Below are positions 11,701-23,169 of a stretch of 64,000 bases of DNA, one piece after another (position 1 is the first letter of the stretch; the number at the start of each line of letters is the position of its first letter). Made by a program: the position numbers and the translations under genes. Below the pieces are notes generated by a model. The model saw only the letters and a list, made by a program, of their open reading frames with translations, did not search any database and was not told the DNA's origin. The DNA is from Myrmaecium sp. VS I D KN 1 (taxonomy: Eukaryota > Ascomycota > Dothideomycetes > Valsariales > Valsariaceae): NCBI GenBank assembly GCA_019775845.1, contig JADQAV010000027.1:186001-250000 (forward strand). The letters are read 5' to 3'.

Positions 11701-14700
11701 AACAAGAGACTTAGGGAACTTACTGAAGTACCAGGAAACTGATAACTGGACAATGCCGCCAGGACCGTCAAATAGGTGGTTAAGCCAACGAGATAGAACA
11801 GAAAAACTGCTCCTTGCCCGACTGTGTCTTTGCAAGCGATGGCGATAAACCCAACCAAGCCAATCAGTAGGGCGATGGCAAGGCAACCAAGCAATCGTGT
11901 GAGTATGAACATGTTCGCTGCAGAGAACGCCATGGAGATCAGATAATAGGTACCCCCGATTGAAATCCATGTCCCGATCGCTCCTGACAGAAGCAAAGAT
12001 ATCATCAGGGCTATTGTGGCATGCTGCTGTTGACCCAAGGTCATCTTTGCGCTCAGGTAGAGGCCGCGTCCCGTCGTGGTCAGGAGGATGATATCGCACA
12101 ATGCAGGAATGGCAAAGACGGATAGGAATGTGAGGCGCTGGTAGCCGGGTAGCACAGATGGCTTCTGGGCTGGATCGATGTCGGTTTCAGCGGCGGCATA
12201 GGCTGACGCAAAGGCGGGAGCGTTCTCGATCCACATCGGTGGCTTGTTCTCTTCTCGGTTGTAGTAAGCTCGATGCTTCTCAGACAGTAGCTGGCCAAAG
12301 ATGCTCGGTGAGATATCGAAGTACGACTCGCAGCGTGACCCCAAGGCAAACAATTCGGCGAACGCAGCGCTCTGGTCGGAATACTCATTGAAGAGGGGGT
12401 TTCTGTCGGACACCTCGAGGTAGATCTCTTCGAAAGCCGCTTTTCGGGCTGCGCAGAAGACAGCCCATAGCAGGAAATCAGCGTATGGATCGAGCGGGCC
12501 AGATTCGACTGCCGCTTCTAATACAGCAGTGAGGCTTTCCAGATCACTATACCGACGCCGGAGCAGGATTTGGGAAAAGAAGGCGTCAATTTCCTTGAAC
12601 ATCTGGTGGGCAGTTGCGTCTTCGAGCCTCAGGTAATTATATTGGCGGTACCAAGAGAGACGACTCCGCACAAGAGCCTCGGAAGAGACGACGCCGCGGA
12701 TGTATGCCTCATTTGATTGCTCCTTCAGTTTCTTCCATGTGGGGACATCCAGAAGCTGCTCTTCGCAGGCCGTTCTCAAATTTGACAGTAACGGGCTCTC
12801 TTCCACGACGTGGGTGAAGTGAAGCTGCTGAAGAAAGAGGAGGAGATCAGTGGGCGATAGAATGCTCAAATCATGTTCCAGCCGCGGAGGCAATTTTTGG
12901 AGATCGTCCAGATCAGCCCTAATTCGATGAAACTCGTGTTCTGCGAGGAAACAATGGTAACGCTGGAAGTTGCGGCTGCTCAAGTATGTGTGCAGGATCA
13001 CGGATGGGACATCGTGTGCCGCCTTGGAGATGTAGATGACCGGCGTCCCGGTAGTGGGATCCCTCTCACTCACAGACCACATTTGAGCTCCATTAGGGGT
13101 ATGAAAGCCTGAGTCGAGACCTATGTATATCTCAAAGGTATCGCAACCGTCGGCATTGTCCGAAAGCCTGCGCAGAAGCTCCGCTAACTCGGATATCGTC
13201 TGCCTCATATGAGGTTGCTGCTCTAGCGAGATCGAGTCGGCGAACTTCTGGAAAAGAACTGACAAGTCTTTGGCAAGGGCCGGAGAGATCCGATCCAACA
13301 ATCTCAGGTCTCGCAGCTTCCTCTGTGACTGTAACACCTTCTCGCAATCCGTCTGAGTAATATCAAGCCCAACCGGAAAACAACAACCTTTAGGGCTCCA
13401 ATGCAACGGGCTCGCCTTGCTCTTTTCCATGTAACTCACCCAGTCAAGGGCATTGCGACCGTCATGGCCTCCGGAGATACTGTCTGTATGAGGGCCTTGA
13501 TCTTTTAAAGTGGAGGCGTTGGAGGAAGAGTCCAGCATGATATCCCTATACATCGCATTACGGAAAGGTCCGATGGCTGGTATGTAACTCTCAATGGTCT
13601 GAAGGGCCACGGGGTCCAAAGAAGGCGAAGAAGCAAGTACCCGAGTGGACCTGAACGTCTCATGAATCTTCATAACCTTCTTTTCTTTCAGCCACTGAAA
13701 TCCAGACAATGGTTCCGCATTAAAGGTGTTTTGGCGGGCATAGGTCAAAGAACTGGCGCTTCCAATCCAAACAAGAGCCCCGTGGTAGTTACACCACATG
13801 TACGACCTTCTCTTGACAGCATGCGAGAGGGATACACCATCAGCTACAGTTTCCCACATCATGACGGTGAAAGGGCGTAAGCAGGCCTGAGCTACGAAGG
13901 CCTTGGTAGTGGACCTCATCTTCTCGAGCCTGAAATAGTCTCTTTGTTCACCAGTCTCTCGCATGATTGTACCATTTCGGACGACCACTCCTGCAAAGGA
14001 CTGCAGATTGGGTTGCGGACTGACCTCAAGGAAGTCCGGCGGACCAACTTCGAGATAAGCAGAGAAGCCGAAAGCTGCGATCAGGTCCACGATCGTACTC
14101 AGTAGGTCCGGGTGCGGCAAAGCTTCCCATCCGGCCAGTAATAACCCGGTTACGCCAGTATCCTTCTCGGAAAGACTGCCTGCCCTTTGAATCACACCCC
14201 CAACTTTTTCGATCATCTGGAGCATGCGGACTTCATGGTTCCAAGAAGTCGGGTCGAGAAATACGCGCAAGTCCACACGCCCAATGATTTGTAGCCGAGT
14301 TTCCGAGTTTTCCCTCATACTCTTCGAGGCCTCCACCACCCCTCGCTGGGAAAGGTCAAGGATTATGGCATCCCATTGCGACAGTAGTTTGACTTCATCT
14401 TGCGTGAGGGGATCCGAAAATGTACCGAGGTACACGCCGAATGAGGCTGGCTCCTGACGAGAACGATGGGAAACTCCAGCTATCACGGACGATGTATTCA
14501 TCAACTCCTGAATGCGATTGGAAACAGAATGCGGTAATGGAGGAACGGACGATCTAGCCTTCGAAGAGGTCAACGAAAGGAGCCAGGACGGCAAGCGGAG
14601 TGTTTTCATACCTTGAACCAGCGACGAAGCGCGAGTAAACCACCCCATAATATTGCAATGAGTCCAGCGGCACCGCTCACTGCAACTATGAGGATTAGAG

Positions 14701-14773
14701 CCCATTCCCACCAAGTGTCTATCTTCACGCCGTGTGGAAAAGCATGCACGGAAATAATGTCGGCCTGTGCCAT
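5777..14773 (-). CDS. gtb3: Gtb3-type giant glycosyltransferase of the galactosaminogalactan cluster
   Basis: Four exons on the minus strand: 14773-14612, 14558-11724, 11672-7394 and 7341-5777; introns of 53, 51 and 52 nt; 2,946 residues. Predicted to polymerise GalNAc and Gal from UDP-sugars and help export the GAG chain at the plasma membrane. Exon 1 (54 codons, ATG at 14773) encodes one hydrophobic helix (about residues 24-49). About residues 95-330 look like a TIM-barrel, glycosidase-like region. Hydrophobic helices lie near 870-1030 and again through about 1450. A GT4 domain, related to bacterial PelF, spans about 2235-2790: DTGTWPNEGGGVSACRRDLI in its first half, MLSHVWFAKDIKTAL and SSVSEGLPLALGEAALTGAPV in the second. 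The tail is Ser/Pro-rich. The last acceptor (7342) was chosen because it restores WFRYLFIFSIPIPDQVPAVF and has a CTGAC branch site; two nearer AGs give a stop or a frame error. Identity rests on GT4 type, size, topology and neighbours. Confidence 0.87.
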
Positions 14774-16609
14774 CTTGATTATACCACTTTCCTCTCCGAC
14801 CCCCTGAGTTGAAGATGAAAGTAGATGAGCGCAACAGGAAATGAGTATGATAGTTGAGGAATAATAGACAACGAGTGACGAAGTTAAGATAGTAACATTA
14901 TTCCTCCATACACCACACGAACAGGGCGGAAGGTCGATGAGGATTAGGTGGCTGCCCAGTCAGGGAACAGGGCGACGTAAAGTACTGGACATGAAGGGAA
15001 ATGCAAGGTACCATTGGTATATATCAGGATACCCAGCTGCCAACGGCAACAATCTCTCTGGCCTCCCACCACATGTCGACTTGTACCCGCTCGACTAAGA
15101 GCGTGCGACAGGTTCCGACGCGCAGGTTCCCATCTTTCCAGGGCTACGGATCAGCGTGGAGCGTCGCGCGGACGTCCGCAGTCCATCCGACGACCCCAGC
15201 TGCCGCAGCAGCGTCGTAGCGACGTCGTAGCAGGTCTTCCATGCGACTCATCATGGCAAGCGGCAAGCTCACGGCCAGCACACGGTTCAGCTGCAGGTTG
15301 GCGAACGGAACGAAGAGAGTAGGAGGGTGCCAGTACTTCCGAGCGGATGCTGAAAAAAAAAACGAGTTGGTCATAGCACACGAAGGATCGACTTCGCTTG
15401 CCCCGGTCTATAGGGCCAGAAGGGGACTGTCAGAAACGAAGCCGGGTGAAGATGGACCGTCCGCACGAGAACGAGGGTTGGTTGGAGAGTGAGAGGTGAG
15501 GGAGAACGTCCAGCCGGTAGCCGCGAAGGTGGATTTGGTGGACCGGGGCGGGGTGCGGGCTGCCAGCTTGGCGCCTGTTCGTCGACCGAGCTGGAACGCG
15601 GCCGGGGCATCCCTGGACGGACACGCTCGCTGGCGCCCGCTGGCTGGCGCCGCTGGCTGGCAGGCCCCTGACATCTGCCCCCGGCGCCTCTGGCTGCTTT
15701 AACCGCCTGCACCCCCGCCCTCGTCGCCGCCCGCCATCCTCGCATAAGGTATCCTGCAGCATGCATCCTCTCCCAACCTCACTCCGCATCATGCAATACA
15801 CAGCAGCTGGCCAACCTTCGCCAAACACCCGATCTTCTCATGCATGCCTAGACTTGTGCGCTTTCCCTGCGGTCGAAGGCTCCGGCCTTTCAGCCGCTCC
15901 GTCAAATGACCGTAACAGGCGACCTGCCCGAAATCATCACCGGTATCTCCAGAGGGATCAATCGATCCGAGGCTTCAGAGAGCCGTGAAGACCCTCAGTC
16001 CTTAAGAGAGCCCAGGGCCCTGGTGCCTTTGACGACGAGCTATTGCAACGGAAGAACCGCTGTAGCTGGCCCGGAGGTGGTGCTCGGCTGCTTACTGACT
16101 ATTGGCTACCTACCTTAGTCTCGCTCGATTCGTATACGGATACTGAACTGCATCCTACGTAAGGCGTGTCACTCGAGGCGACCTTCTATTTTCGCTCCTA
16201 TCTGCCCCTGGTTCCTAGGCTCCAGCTATGCAGACTAGCTTCTGACCTGTGTGCAACTCATCCGCCACCGATGAATGGCGCCGGTCACATTGACCTGGTC
16301 GGCTGTGACTCGCTGCATCAGCGCAAGGGGATGGCTTGTTAGGCGGGCATCGTGCCGTCGAAAATCTCCCTTTCCGGTAATTCTGAGGCAGGTAGGTACA
16401 CTGTTTGGCTTGACTCGGACAGGGCTAGATGGTCCGGATATCGTTTGTTCGCAAAAGAACTTCTCAAACCGCATAGTAGTAGTGGACCCAGTCTCTCACG
16501 CGGACGCTGGCCGCTTTCTGAATGTCATTTCGAAGTTCATTTAATCGCCAGGCACGCCCCCCAAAGTTCATCTGAGTTCTTCAAGTCACTCGTTAACTTC
16601 TCTCGAACC
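14774..16609. promoter_or_regulatory. Divergent gtb3/agd3 intergenic region
   Basis: 1.8 kb between the oppositely oriented starts of gtb3 and agd3, so it must carry both promoters. It holds an A-run near 15353-15362 and GC-rich sequence at 15500-15720. Several short open frames exist on both strands between 15144 and 15988, but they overlap each other and show no domain, signal peptide or splice structure. A shared promoter would suit co-expression of polymerase and deacetylase; that is inference from layout. Confidence 0.5.
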
Positions 16610-18769
16610 ATGCTCCATCTCCACCGCCACCCCGTGATCGCGGCTTCGGCCGTCCTTCTGACTGGATTTTCCTGTGTTGTGCAAGCTCTCAGCGTTGCAA
16701 GCACTGTCTTAGTTCTTGCGCGAGATTCCACGACCGCTGCCGACGCTTACTCCGGTCTGCAAGGCTATGGTATCCCTTACGAAGTCGTCACTGTTCCATC
16801 CACTGGAGTAGCTCTGCCCACGTTGTCATCGTCGAGCAGCAGTGGCAACTACGGTGGCATCGTTGTCTTAAGCGAGGTCTCCTATCAATACGCCAATGGC
16901 TCCTTCTTGAGCGCGCTCACATCTGCACAATGGCAGCAGCTCTTCGATTACCAAACTAGCTTCGGCGTTCGCATGGTCCGTTTGGACGTTTACCCGAGTG
17001 CGGACTTCGGTACCACTCCTATAAACGGCAACAGCAACGACGAGCCTATCAGCCTTACCAACCTCACGGGCTTTCCGACGGCCAACCTGAAGGAGTAAGT
17101 CTGATAGTTCTTAGCATCAGCCGTGAATGGCCATCGAGATGCCCGATCATTCTTTTCTTGGATACTGCTTGAGACATTGTGCAAGGCTGACACGATTAGG
17201 GGTGCGTCGATGACTACTGCGAACATTTACCACTACCCCGCCACCATCACGAACTCATCCATCGCGTGGGAGATCGCCCACTTCGAAAACGCAGGAACGG
17301 CGGCTGTGATCAACCAGATCGGAGAACGCCAGCAACAGGCCTGGTTTTTGCCATTTGCAACCGATTGGTCTGCCACTTCCAACTTCCTTCAACATGCATG
17401 GATTCACTGGCTGACGAGAGGCCTGTATGTCGGGTTCCGACGGATCTACTTCAATACCCAAATCGACGACATATTCCTCGAGACGGATCTTTACCAACCG
17501 AACGGCACGACCTTCCGAATCCGGAGTGGTGACCTTGACGCTCATAAGTCTTGGATGACCACGCTCAACTCGAAGCTGCCCAGTGGGTCGGACTACTTCA
17601 TCGAACTTGGCCTCAACGGAAACGGAAACATTGAAGCTGCCGTTGTGGCCAACGATGCCGCTGGGACTTCCGTCTGCAATCCGGACACCGCCATCGAGTA
17701 TGACGAACAGGTCGATACACCTCTCGAGTTCCAGAAGCCTCTTGGAACGGGCACCGATATCTGGCCCAGTACCCCGACCAACTATACTTGGTCACTAGCC
17801 TGTGCGCAGCTTGATTCTCTCGAAGTATGGCTCACCACCGCATCCAACCGAGATGCCTTTGCCTTCGTGTCCCATACCTTCAGCCATGAATCTCTCAACA
17901 ATGCCACGTACGCCGATGCCTACAAGGAAATCGACTTCAACCAAGCCTGGCTTCAGCAAGTGGGCTTCACGAGTGCCGCTCGATTCTCGCCCAACGGAAT
18001 CATCCCACCCGCCATCACCGGTCTACACAATGGCGACGCCATCCGCGCCTGGATGGATAACGGCATTATATACGTCGTCGGCGACAACACTCGGCCGGTG
18101 CTTCGCAACTCCGACACCTTCTGGCCTCTGATCTCCACAGTTGCGGACAACGGCTATGCGGGCCTCACGATCGTCCCCCGATGGGCGACGACGATCTACT
18201 ACAACTGCGACCTCCCCGACTGCACCACCGCCGAATGGATCAACACGTCCGGCGGCAGCGGCACCTTCACCGACCTGTTGGCCGACGCGAAGGCGACCAA
18301 CTCGCGGAACCTGCTCGGCCTGCACTGGGACCCGTTCATGTTCCACCAAGCGAACCTGAGGCAGACCGACGTCGCCTCCACCACGATCAACGGCGTGACG
18401 GCGCAGCTGTCGCTCCTGCAGATCTGGGTCGAAACCGTCACCCAAGAGATGACCCGGCTGACGGACTGGCCGATGATCACGCTCAAGCACGACGACATCG
18501 CCCAGGCCTTCCTCGCCCGCATGGCCCGCGACCAGTGCGCGCCCAAGCTCACCTACAACTACGCGGACGACGGCAAGAGCATCGTGAGCGTCACCCTCAC
18601 CGCCACCGGCAACACCTGCTCCACCGCCATCCCCGTCACGTTCCCCGGCCCGGTCACGTCGGCGAACGGCGGCACCACCGAGCAGGTCGGCTCCGATCCG
18701 CTCACCGTCTGGGCTACCCTGAGCGGCTCCGCGCAGACCTTCACCCTCAGCACTCCTGTCGCTGTCTAG
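16610..18769 (+). CDS. agd3: Agd3-type GAG de-N-acetylase (CE18), secreted
   Basis: Two exons, 16610-17094 and 17200-18769, intron 105 nt with a GCTGAC branch site; 684 residues. In A. fumigatus Agd3 removes acetyl groups from GalNAc residues of GAG in the cell wall or medium, making the polymer cationic and adhesive. The start MLHLHRHPVIAASAVLLTGF opens a signal peptide with likely cleavage near residues 25-30. The N-terminal part is a beta/alpha region (Agd3 proteins carry a CBM87 module); the deacetylase domain follows. Metal-site candidates are visible: the paired Asp in NTQIDDIFLETD (about 251-252) and the HTFSH motif (His about 387 and 391), with RFSPNGIIPPAITGLHNGDA just after. There is no C-terminal GPI signal. 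Oddity: third codon positions become almost all G or C from about 18180 to the stop, unlike the first two thirds of the gene. Confidence 0.92.
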
Positions 18770-19360
18770 GCGATGTCGCTGACCGGTTGCTTTGCCTTCT
18801 TTCCTTGTGTTCTAATGTATGCTATTTATCGGTTCTTTACGATTTCGCGAAATCGGGGTCCTGATGAGCCTGCCTTGACGGTCCCCCACGATCGTGCCGG
18901 CACACGCACGACTCATGAAGGCTGACGGTTGCTGTAATGCACGATGAGGATTGGGACGTGATTATCCTGGTATCGCTTAATATAGCTTCAATCACGTGGT
19001 GATGTCTATATATATCTACCTACATAGTATATATATCTTGCAACCTCGTTTGAACTTGAAAATCATAGTGACCGAGCGGCCGAAGAGCTGCGATGGTACT
19101 TGCATGCAGCAGCGTCAGGAACGATTAATTCCTTATCCATCTAGCTGTACATACCTACTGCAGGGAAAGCTGCGATGTTACCTTTTATCTGGGTCGCTGC
19201 GAGAGCGAAAGCGAGAGCGAGAGGCGAGTGAGTGGCACCACATCTCCCCCTTCACACCCCGCTTCCGTCCAGTGACCAGGCGATGCATCGCGATGCCCTG
19301 CACGCCCTCCTCCCTCCGCCATCGCGCGTACTATGAACGTGTCTGTGTGTGTGGCTGACA

Positions 19361-19388
19361 GAGCCTGAGCCTGAGCCTGAGCCTGAGC
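19361..19388. repeat. GAGCCT hexanucleotide tandem repeat
   Basis: About 4.7 perfect copies of a 6-bp unit in the non-coding gap between agd3 and ega3. Confidence 0.9.
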
Positions 19389-20141
19389 ACACCGCACAGG
19401 ACATGATCCAAACACTAGTAGCAAAGCGAGTCTAGGATCCCCCCAAAAAAGAAAAGAAAAACCAATAAGACAAGTCTTGCCCTCACCTCTCCCCTCCCTC
19501 TCTCTCTCTCTCGGTTAAAACAAAAAAGCAGTCTGGCATGGCATGCTTCGTATGTACTGTAGGCGTGCCACGTCGGCCGAAGTCCGTTTAAAGTATGTAA
19601 TGTAGGTTGCTATTTAGCTAATCAAACGGGGAGTGGGACGTGGAGCGATTGGTGGTAGGTGGGGCGCCCGGAATAAGCGAAGCAAGGGCGGGGGATGGGG
19701 ATGGGGATGGGATGCGAGCGGGACCCGGGGAAGGGGATCGACCGCTAATCTTGGGGGGGCGGGGTCCGTGGGTGGTCGTGGTCGTGAGGTGGTCGTGCCA
19801 TCCCTTCAATCCTCCCTTCCTTCCTGCCTTCCTTCCTTTCCGTCTCCTTTTTTTGCACGCCGCTTTTTTTCTTCACTCTCACCCCCTTCCCTCCTTCACC
19901 CCTTCACCCCTTCACCCCTCATCTCCCGCGCCCAATCTATCATCACCTGTTACTGTAGTAGTGAGTTGAGGTTAGTCACGGAGACACAGCCTGTCATCAT
20001 CTATTACTACCTATGTAGTGCTGGCCAGGTGACTCGGTGTGTCCGGTCCGGTGCACAAAGGCCGTTCTCATGGGCAAAGACACGAGCGCTTCGATATTTT
20101 CTTCGCGTGCGGGTAGGTTAACAGAAGGGGAGGTGGAGGCG

Positions 20142-20189
20142 CAGCACCAGCATCAGCACCAGCACCAGCACCAGCACCAGCACCAGCAC
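20142..20189. repeat. CAGCAC hexanucleotide tandem repeat
   Basis: About 8 copies of CAGCAC with one variant (CAGCAT), roughly 490 bases upstream of the ega3 start codon. Copy number is likely to vary between strains. Confidence 0.9.
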
Positions 20190-20674
20190 GCCAATACATA
20201 ACGTGGTCGCTCTCCTTGCTTGGCCGCAGCTTTTACCAGCGTCAAAGAAAACTGAACTAACTACTGGAGCGCGAGGCTGTCTGGACCCTTCTTCCCCTTC
20301 ACCCCCTGCCAGCCGCAGCTGACGGCTTACCGACAAGCGACTGACGGAAAACGGACAAACCCCATGCTCACTCCGCAGCCGCTCGCTCAATAACTTTTCA
20401 TATCCTCGTTCCCTTGGCTTGCTTTCTCACCGGTGCATGCTCGTGGCTCCTTTCCTTTCCTTTCCATTTTCTTTCCATTCACTTCCCTTTCCTTCTGCTG
20501 CTCAAGTCATCTTTCGTCTTACCCAACTGCTCGCCCCTCGTTTCTTTCCGCGATCTCGCGATTTCCTCACAGCTTCCGTCATCCTTTCTGAGCACGAAGA
20601 CGATCGCCTCACCAGCCTTGCGCGAGACCGTCCAAAGCGACAACGACTAGAACCGCGAATCGCAGCCGCGCATC

Positions 20675-21827
20675 ATGTCGAACCATCATCTCGAACCGGG
20701 CCCAGGCCACAAAACGTACGGCGACATGCCCGCCTACCCAACCAAGAAGCAGTCATGGTGGGGGCGGCTGTCCGGCAAGATGAAGCTGCTGCTGTTCGCC
20801 CTCGTCCTGCTGCTGCTCGTCGGGCTGGCCGTCGGGCTCGGCGTCGGCCTGACCGTCGGCAGCGGTGGGGGGAACGGGAGCGAGAGCGGGGAAGAGCCCC
20901 ACCCGACCTTCACGCCCACCTCCTCCGCGACGCCGATCCCCGGCGTCTGGCAGCCGGCCGTCAACAGCAGCTGGCAGATCGTGCTGCTCGCGCCCATCGA
21001 GCTGGCCGAGGACGCCACCTCCGTCTCGCCGGACGTCGACGTCTTCGACCTCGACCTGTTCACGCACAACAAGACCACCTTCGACACCCTCCATCGGCTG
21101 GGCAAGAAGGTCATCTGCTACTTCAGCGCGGGCTCGTACGAGGACTGGCGCCCGGACGCGGACGACTTCAAGGATGCCGACAAGGGCGAGGAGTTGGACG
21201 GCTGGGAGGGCGAGAAATGGCTCGATCTGAACAGCGCGAACGTGCGCAAGATCATGGCGAAGCGGATCGCGCTCGCGAAGGAGAAAGGATGCGACGCGAT
21301 CGACCCCGACAACGTCGACGGCTACGTAGGCATTTCCNNCCCCCCCCCCCCCCCCCCCCCTCCCGCCGAACAAGGCATCCTCAAGCAAATCTAACCGTCC
21401 CCATCGCACACAGCAAAACAAAAACGGCTTCGACCTCACCGAAGCGGACTCCATCTCCTACCTGCGCTTCCTCTCCGCGCACGCGCTCAACCACTCGCTC
21501 GCCATGGGCCTCAAGAACGCCGGCGACATCATCCCTTCCGTGCTCAACATCACGCAGTTCAGCGTGAACGAGCAGTGCGTCGAGTACGACGAGTGCGACA
21601 CCTTCCGCCCCTTCGTCGAGTCCGGCCGGCCGGTGTTCCACATCGAGTACCCCTCCGCCGCGCCCCGCGTCAAGGCTGCTGTGCGCCAGGACTACTGCGT
21701 CCACACCGGTGACGCGGAGGGCAGCGCGAACTTTAGCACCGTGCTCAAGAAGATGGATCTTGATGGCTGGGTGGAGTATTGTAGTGGGTTGACGGCGAAC
21801 ACGACGGTGAACGCTGATGGGAGTTAA
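20675..21827 (+). CDS. ega3: Ega3-type endo-alpha-1,4-galactosaminidase (GH114), membrane-anchored
   Basis: Two exons, 20675-21325 and 21414-21827, 354 residues. Ega3 of A. fumigatus cuts alpha-1,4-linked galactosamine stretches of de-N-acetylated GAG. The N-terminus is a short hydrophilic cytoplasmic segment followed by one hydrophobic helix (about 37-62), so the enzyme looks type II membrane-anchored with the catalytic domain outside; a Gly/Ser/Pro linker runs to about residue 92. GH114 motifs: WQIVLLAPIE (100-109), VICYFSAGSYEDWRPD (146-161), and AIDPDNVDGY (208-217), which carries the likely catalytic Asp; HIEY near 293-296 supplies the likely second acid. The intron falls straight after DPDNVDGY and contains two unknown bases and a 21-base C run, so its exact length is uncertain, but both exon edges are in frame. 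Codons are strongly GC-ending. It is transcribed in the same direction as agd3. Confidence 0.9.
21338..21360. repeat. Poly-C tract with assembly ambiguity in the ega3 intron
   Basis: Two N bases (21338-21339) and then 21 consecutive C, beginning about 14 bases after the GTAGGC donor. The N bases show that the assembler could not resolve this homopolymer, so the length is unreliable. Confidence 0.9.
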
Positions 21828-23142
21828 AAAAGATGCGGATAATGCGGTGAATAAGCGGCGGCGGCGTGCGACTGGCCGTCGAACTAACCATACCTGATCG
21901 TTGTACAGTAAGAACGGGGTGAGCGAGAGTGGGAAGAAGAAGGACCACGGCGAGGAAAGGGTACCCACCTCCACTCCCATCTCTACCACATCCACCCTTT
22001 CCCTGCAGACACCCAGATTCCCAGATCATGTTGGGCCAATTGGTATTTGCCCTTTCCTTGCCTTGATGGGAGGACTTCCCCATCGCTGCGCAAGGACAGC
22101 AACACAAAGAAAGAGAAACAGCCGTGCTCTTTCCACACCACTGCACACATCACACATCATACCCCATATATCGTTAAAACACGACGCGACCGAACAGCTG
22201 TCGTTTTCTTTTTTCTGTTGTCTCTTTCTTTCTTTGCCTTTGCAGAGTCGCAATGGCATGCAGACGAATGTCAAGGTCAAAGAGCAATACAAAAAGCTCC
22301 GGTCGGCAGACTGATGCCCATCTCTCGTCAGTCCACATCATACCTTCTGTGATCTCTCCCCTCTCTCCTATCGCCGCTAGGACTGTATGTATATACAGTA
22401 TGTAAGTAGGTAAGTCCAAAAAGATCCCGGACCCACCAACTCCGCGCTCGTTGCAGCAGGCAGGAGCCGTAGCAGCGCGCACCTCACCACACTGCCCGCG
22501 AGACCAACGCGAGAAGCCTTCACCCTCACCTCACCTCACCTTAGCTCAGCTCCGCTCTTAAGAGAACCTGACTCCCACTCCCTCCCTAGCTAGGGATTCA
22601 GGGTGCGAGGGGATGCGGACGGGAGGGGGACGACCGGATCGTCAACCAGGTTTTGGGTTTGGGTTGTTGAGGCGGGACGGGACGGGAAGTGGGAAGGACC
22701 TAGGTTGGTGGGGTGAGAGGTGAGGGGTGAGAGGGGAAGCTTTTCCGCGTTCGGGATTCAGGAGCGAGCGAGCCATCAAGCGAAGAACGAAAAATCACAT
22801 AGGTATACCTACTTACACACATAATTTTGACTTACAAGCCTACCTTGTACCAATTTACACCTCAAGGGTGACTTCGTGGTTACTGCTACAGCGTGGGAAC
22901 TGCGATGGTATACATACGATACTCGGTGACACTCCGAAGCCACGCTCAGCCACGAGATAATTTCCATCACGTTTTTCCCTTCACGACTGCCGTTCGAGAT
23001 GCCGACAGCGCCGAGAAGGGAGTCCAGTCCAGGGTTCAGGAGTAGACGGAGACGGACAATGTAGCCTTTCCCGTCCAGCACTCCACCCGGTTCATATCGC
23101 AGGCGCCTTCCAACGGTTCCCGCCGTGCGACGAGGTGGAGGC

Positions 23143-23169
23143 GGACGTGGACGTGGACGTGGACGTGGA
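23143..23169. repeat. GGACGT hexanucleotide tandem repeat
   Basis: About 4.5 perfect copies in the ega3-sph3 gap. Confidence 0.9.

Larger units (their letters stand above)
18770..20674. other. agd3-ega3 intergenic region, repeat-rich
   Basis: 1.9 kb containing the agd3 3' region and the ega3 promoter. It holds several simple repeats (listed separately), a C/T-rich tandem near 19894-19920 and GGGGAT copies near 19690-19711. The 250 bases before the ega3 start are strongly pyrimidine-rich (about 20410-20560), a common feature of highly expressed fungal promoters. Open frames here are low-complexity and not convincing genes. Confidence 0.5.

Noticed and set aside
14612-14834. Unspliced upstream extension of the gtb3 second exon as the N-terminus
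   Set aside because: Its sequence is not protein-like, whereas another frame gives an ATG at 14773, a membrane helix and an in-phase splice.
15144-15988. Several overlapping short frames between gtb3 and agd3
   Set aside because: Both strands and several frames are open at once, as expected for GC-rich non-coding DNA.
18023-18864. Long open frames overlapping the 3' part of agd3 (minus 18023-18490 and plus 18181-18864)
   Set aside because: They are shadows caused by GC-ending codons in the real gene; no motifs, and agd3 motifs continue through the region.
20103-20561. StuA-like sites upstream of ega3 (20103-20110 plus, 20554-20561 minus)
   Set aside because: The degenerate consensus is expected about once per kilobase by chance, so two matches in 1.9 kb carry no weight.
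20419-21567. 382-codon plus-strand frame overlapping ega3
   Set aside because: Arg/Pro/Ala-rich shadow of the GC3-rich ega3 reading frame, and it runs across the ambiguous bases.
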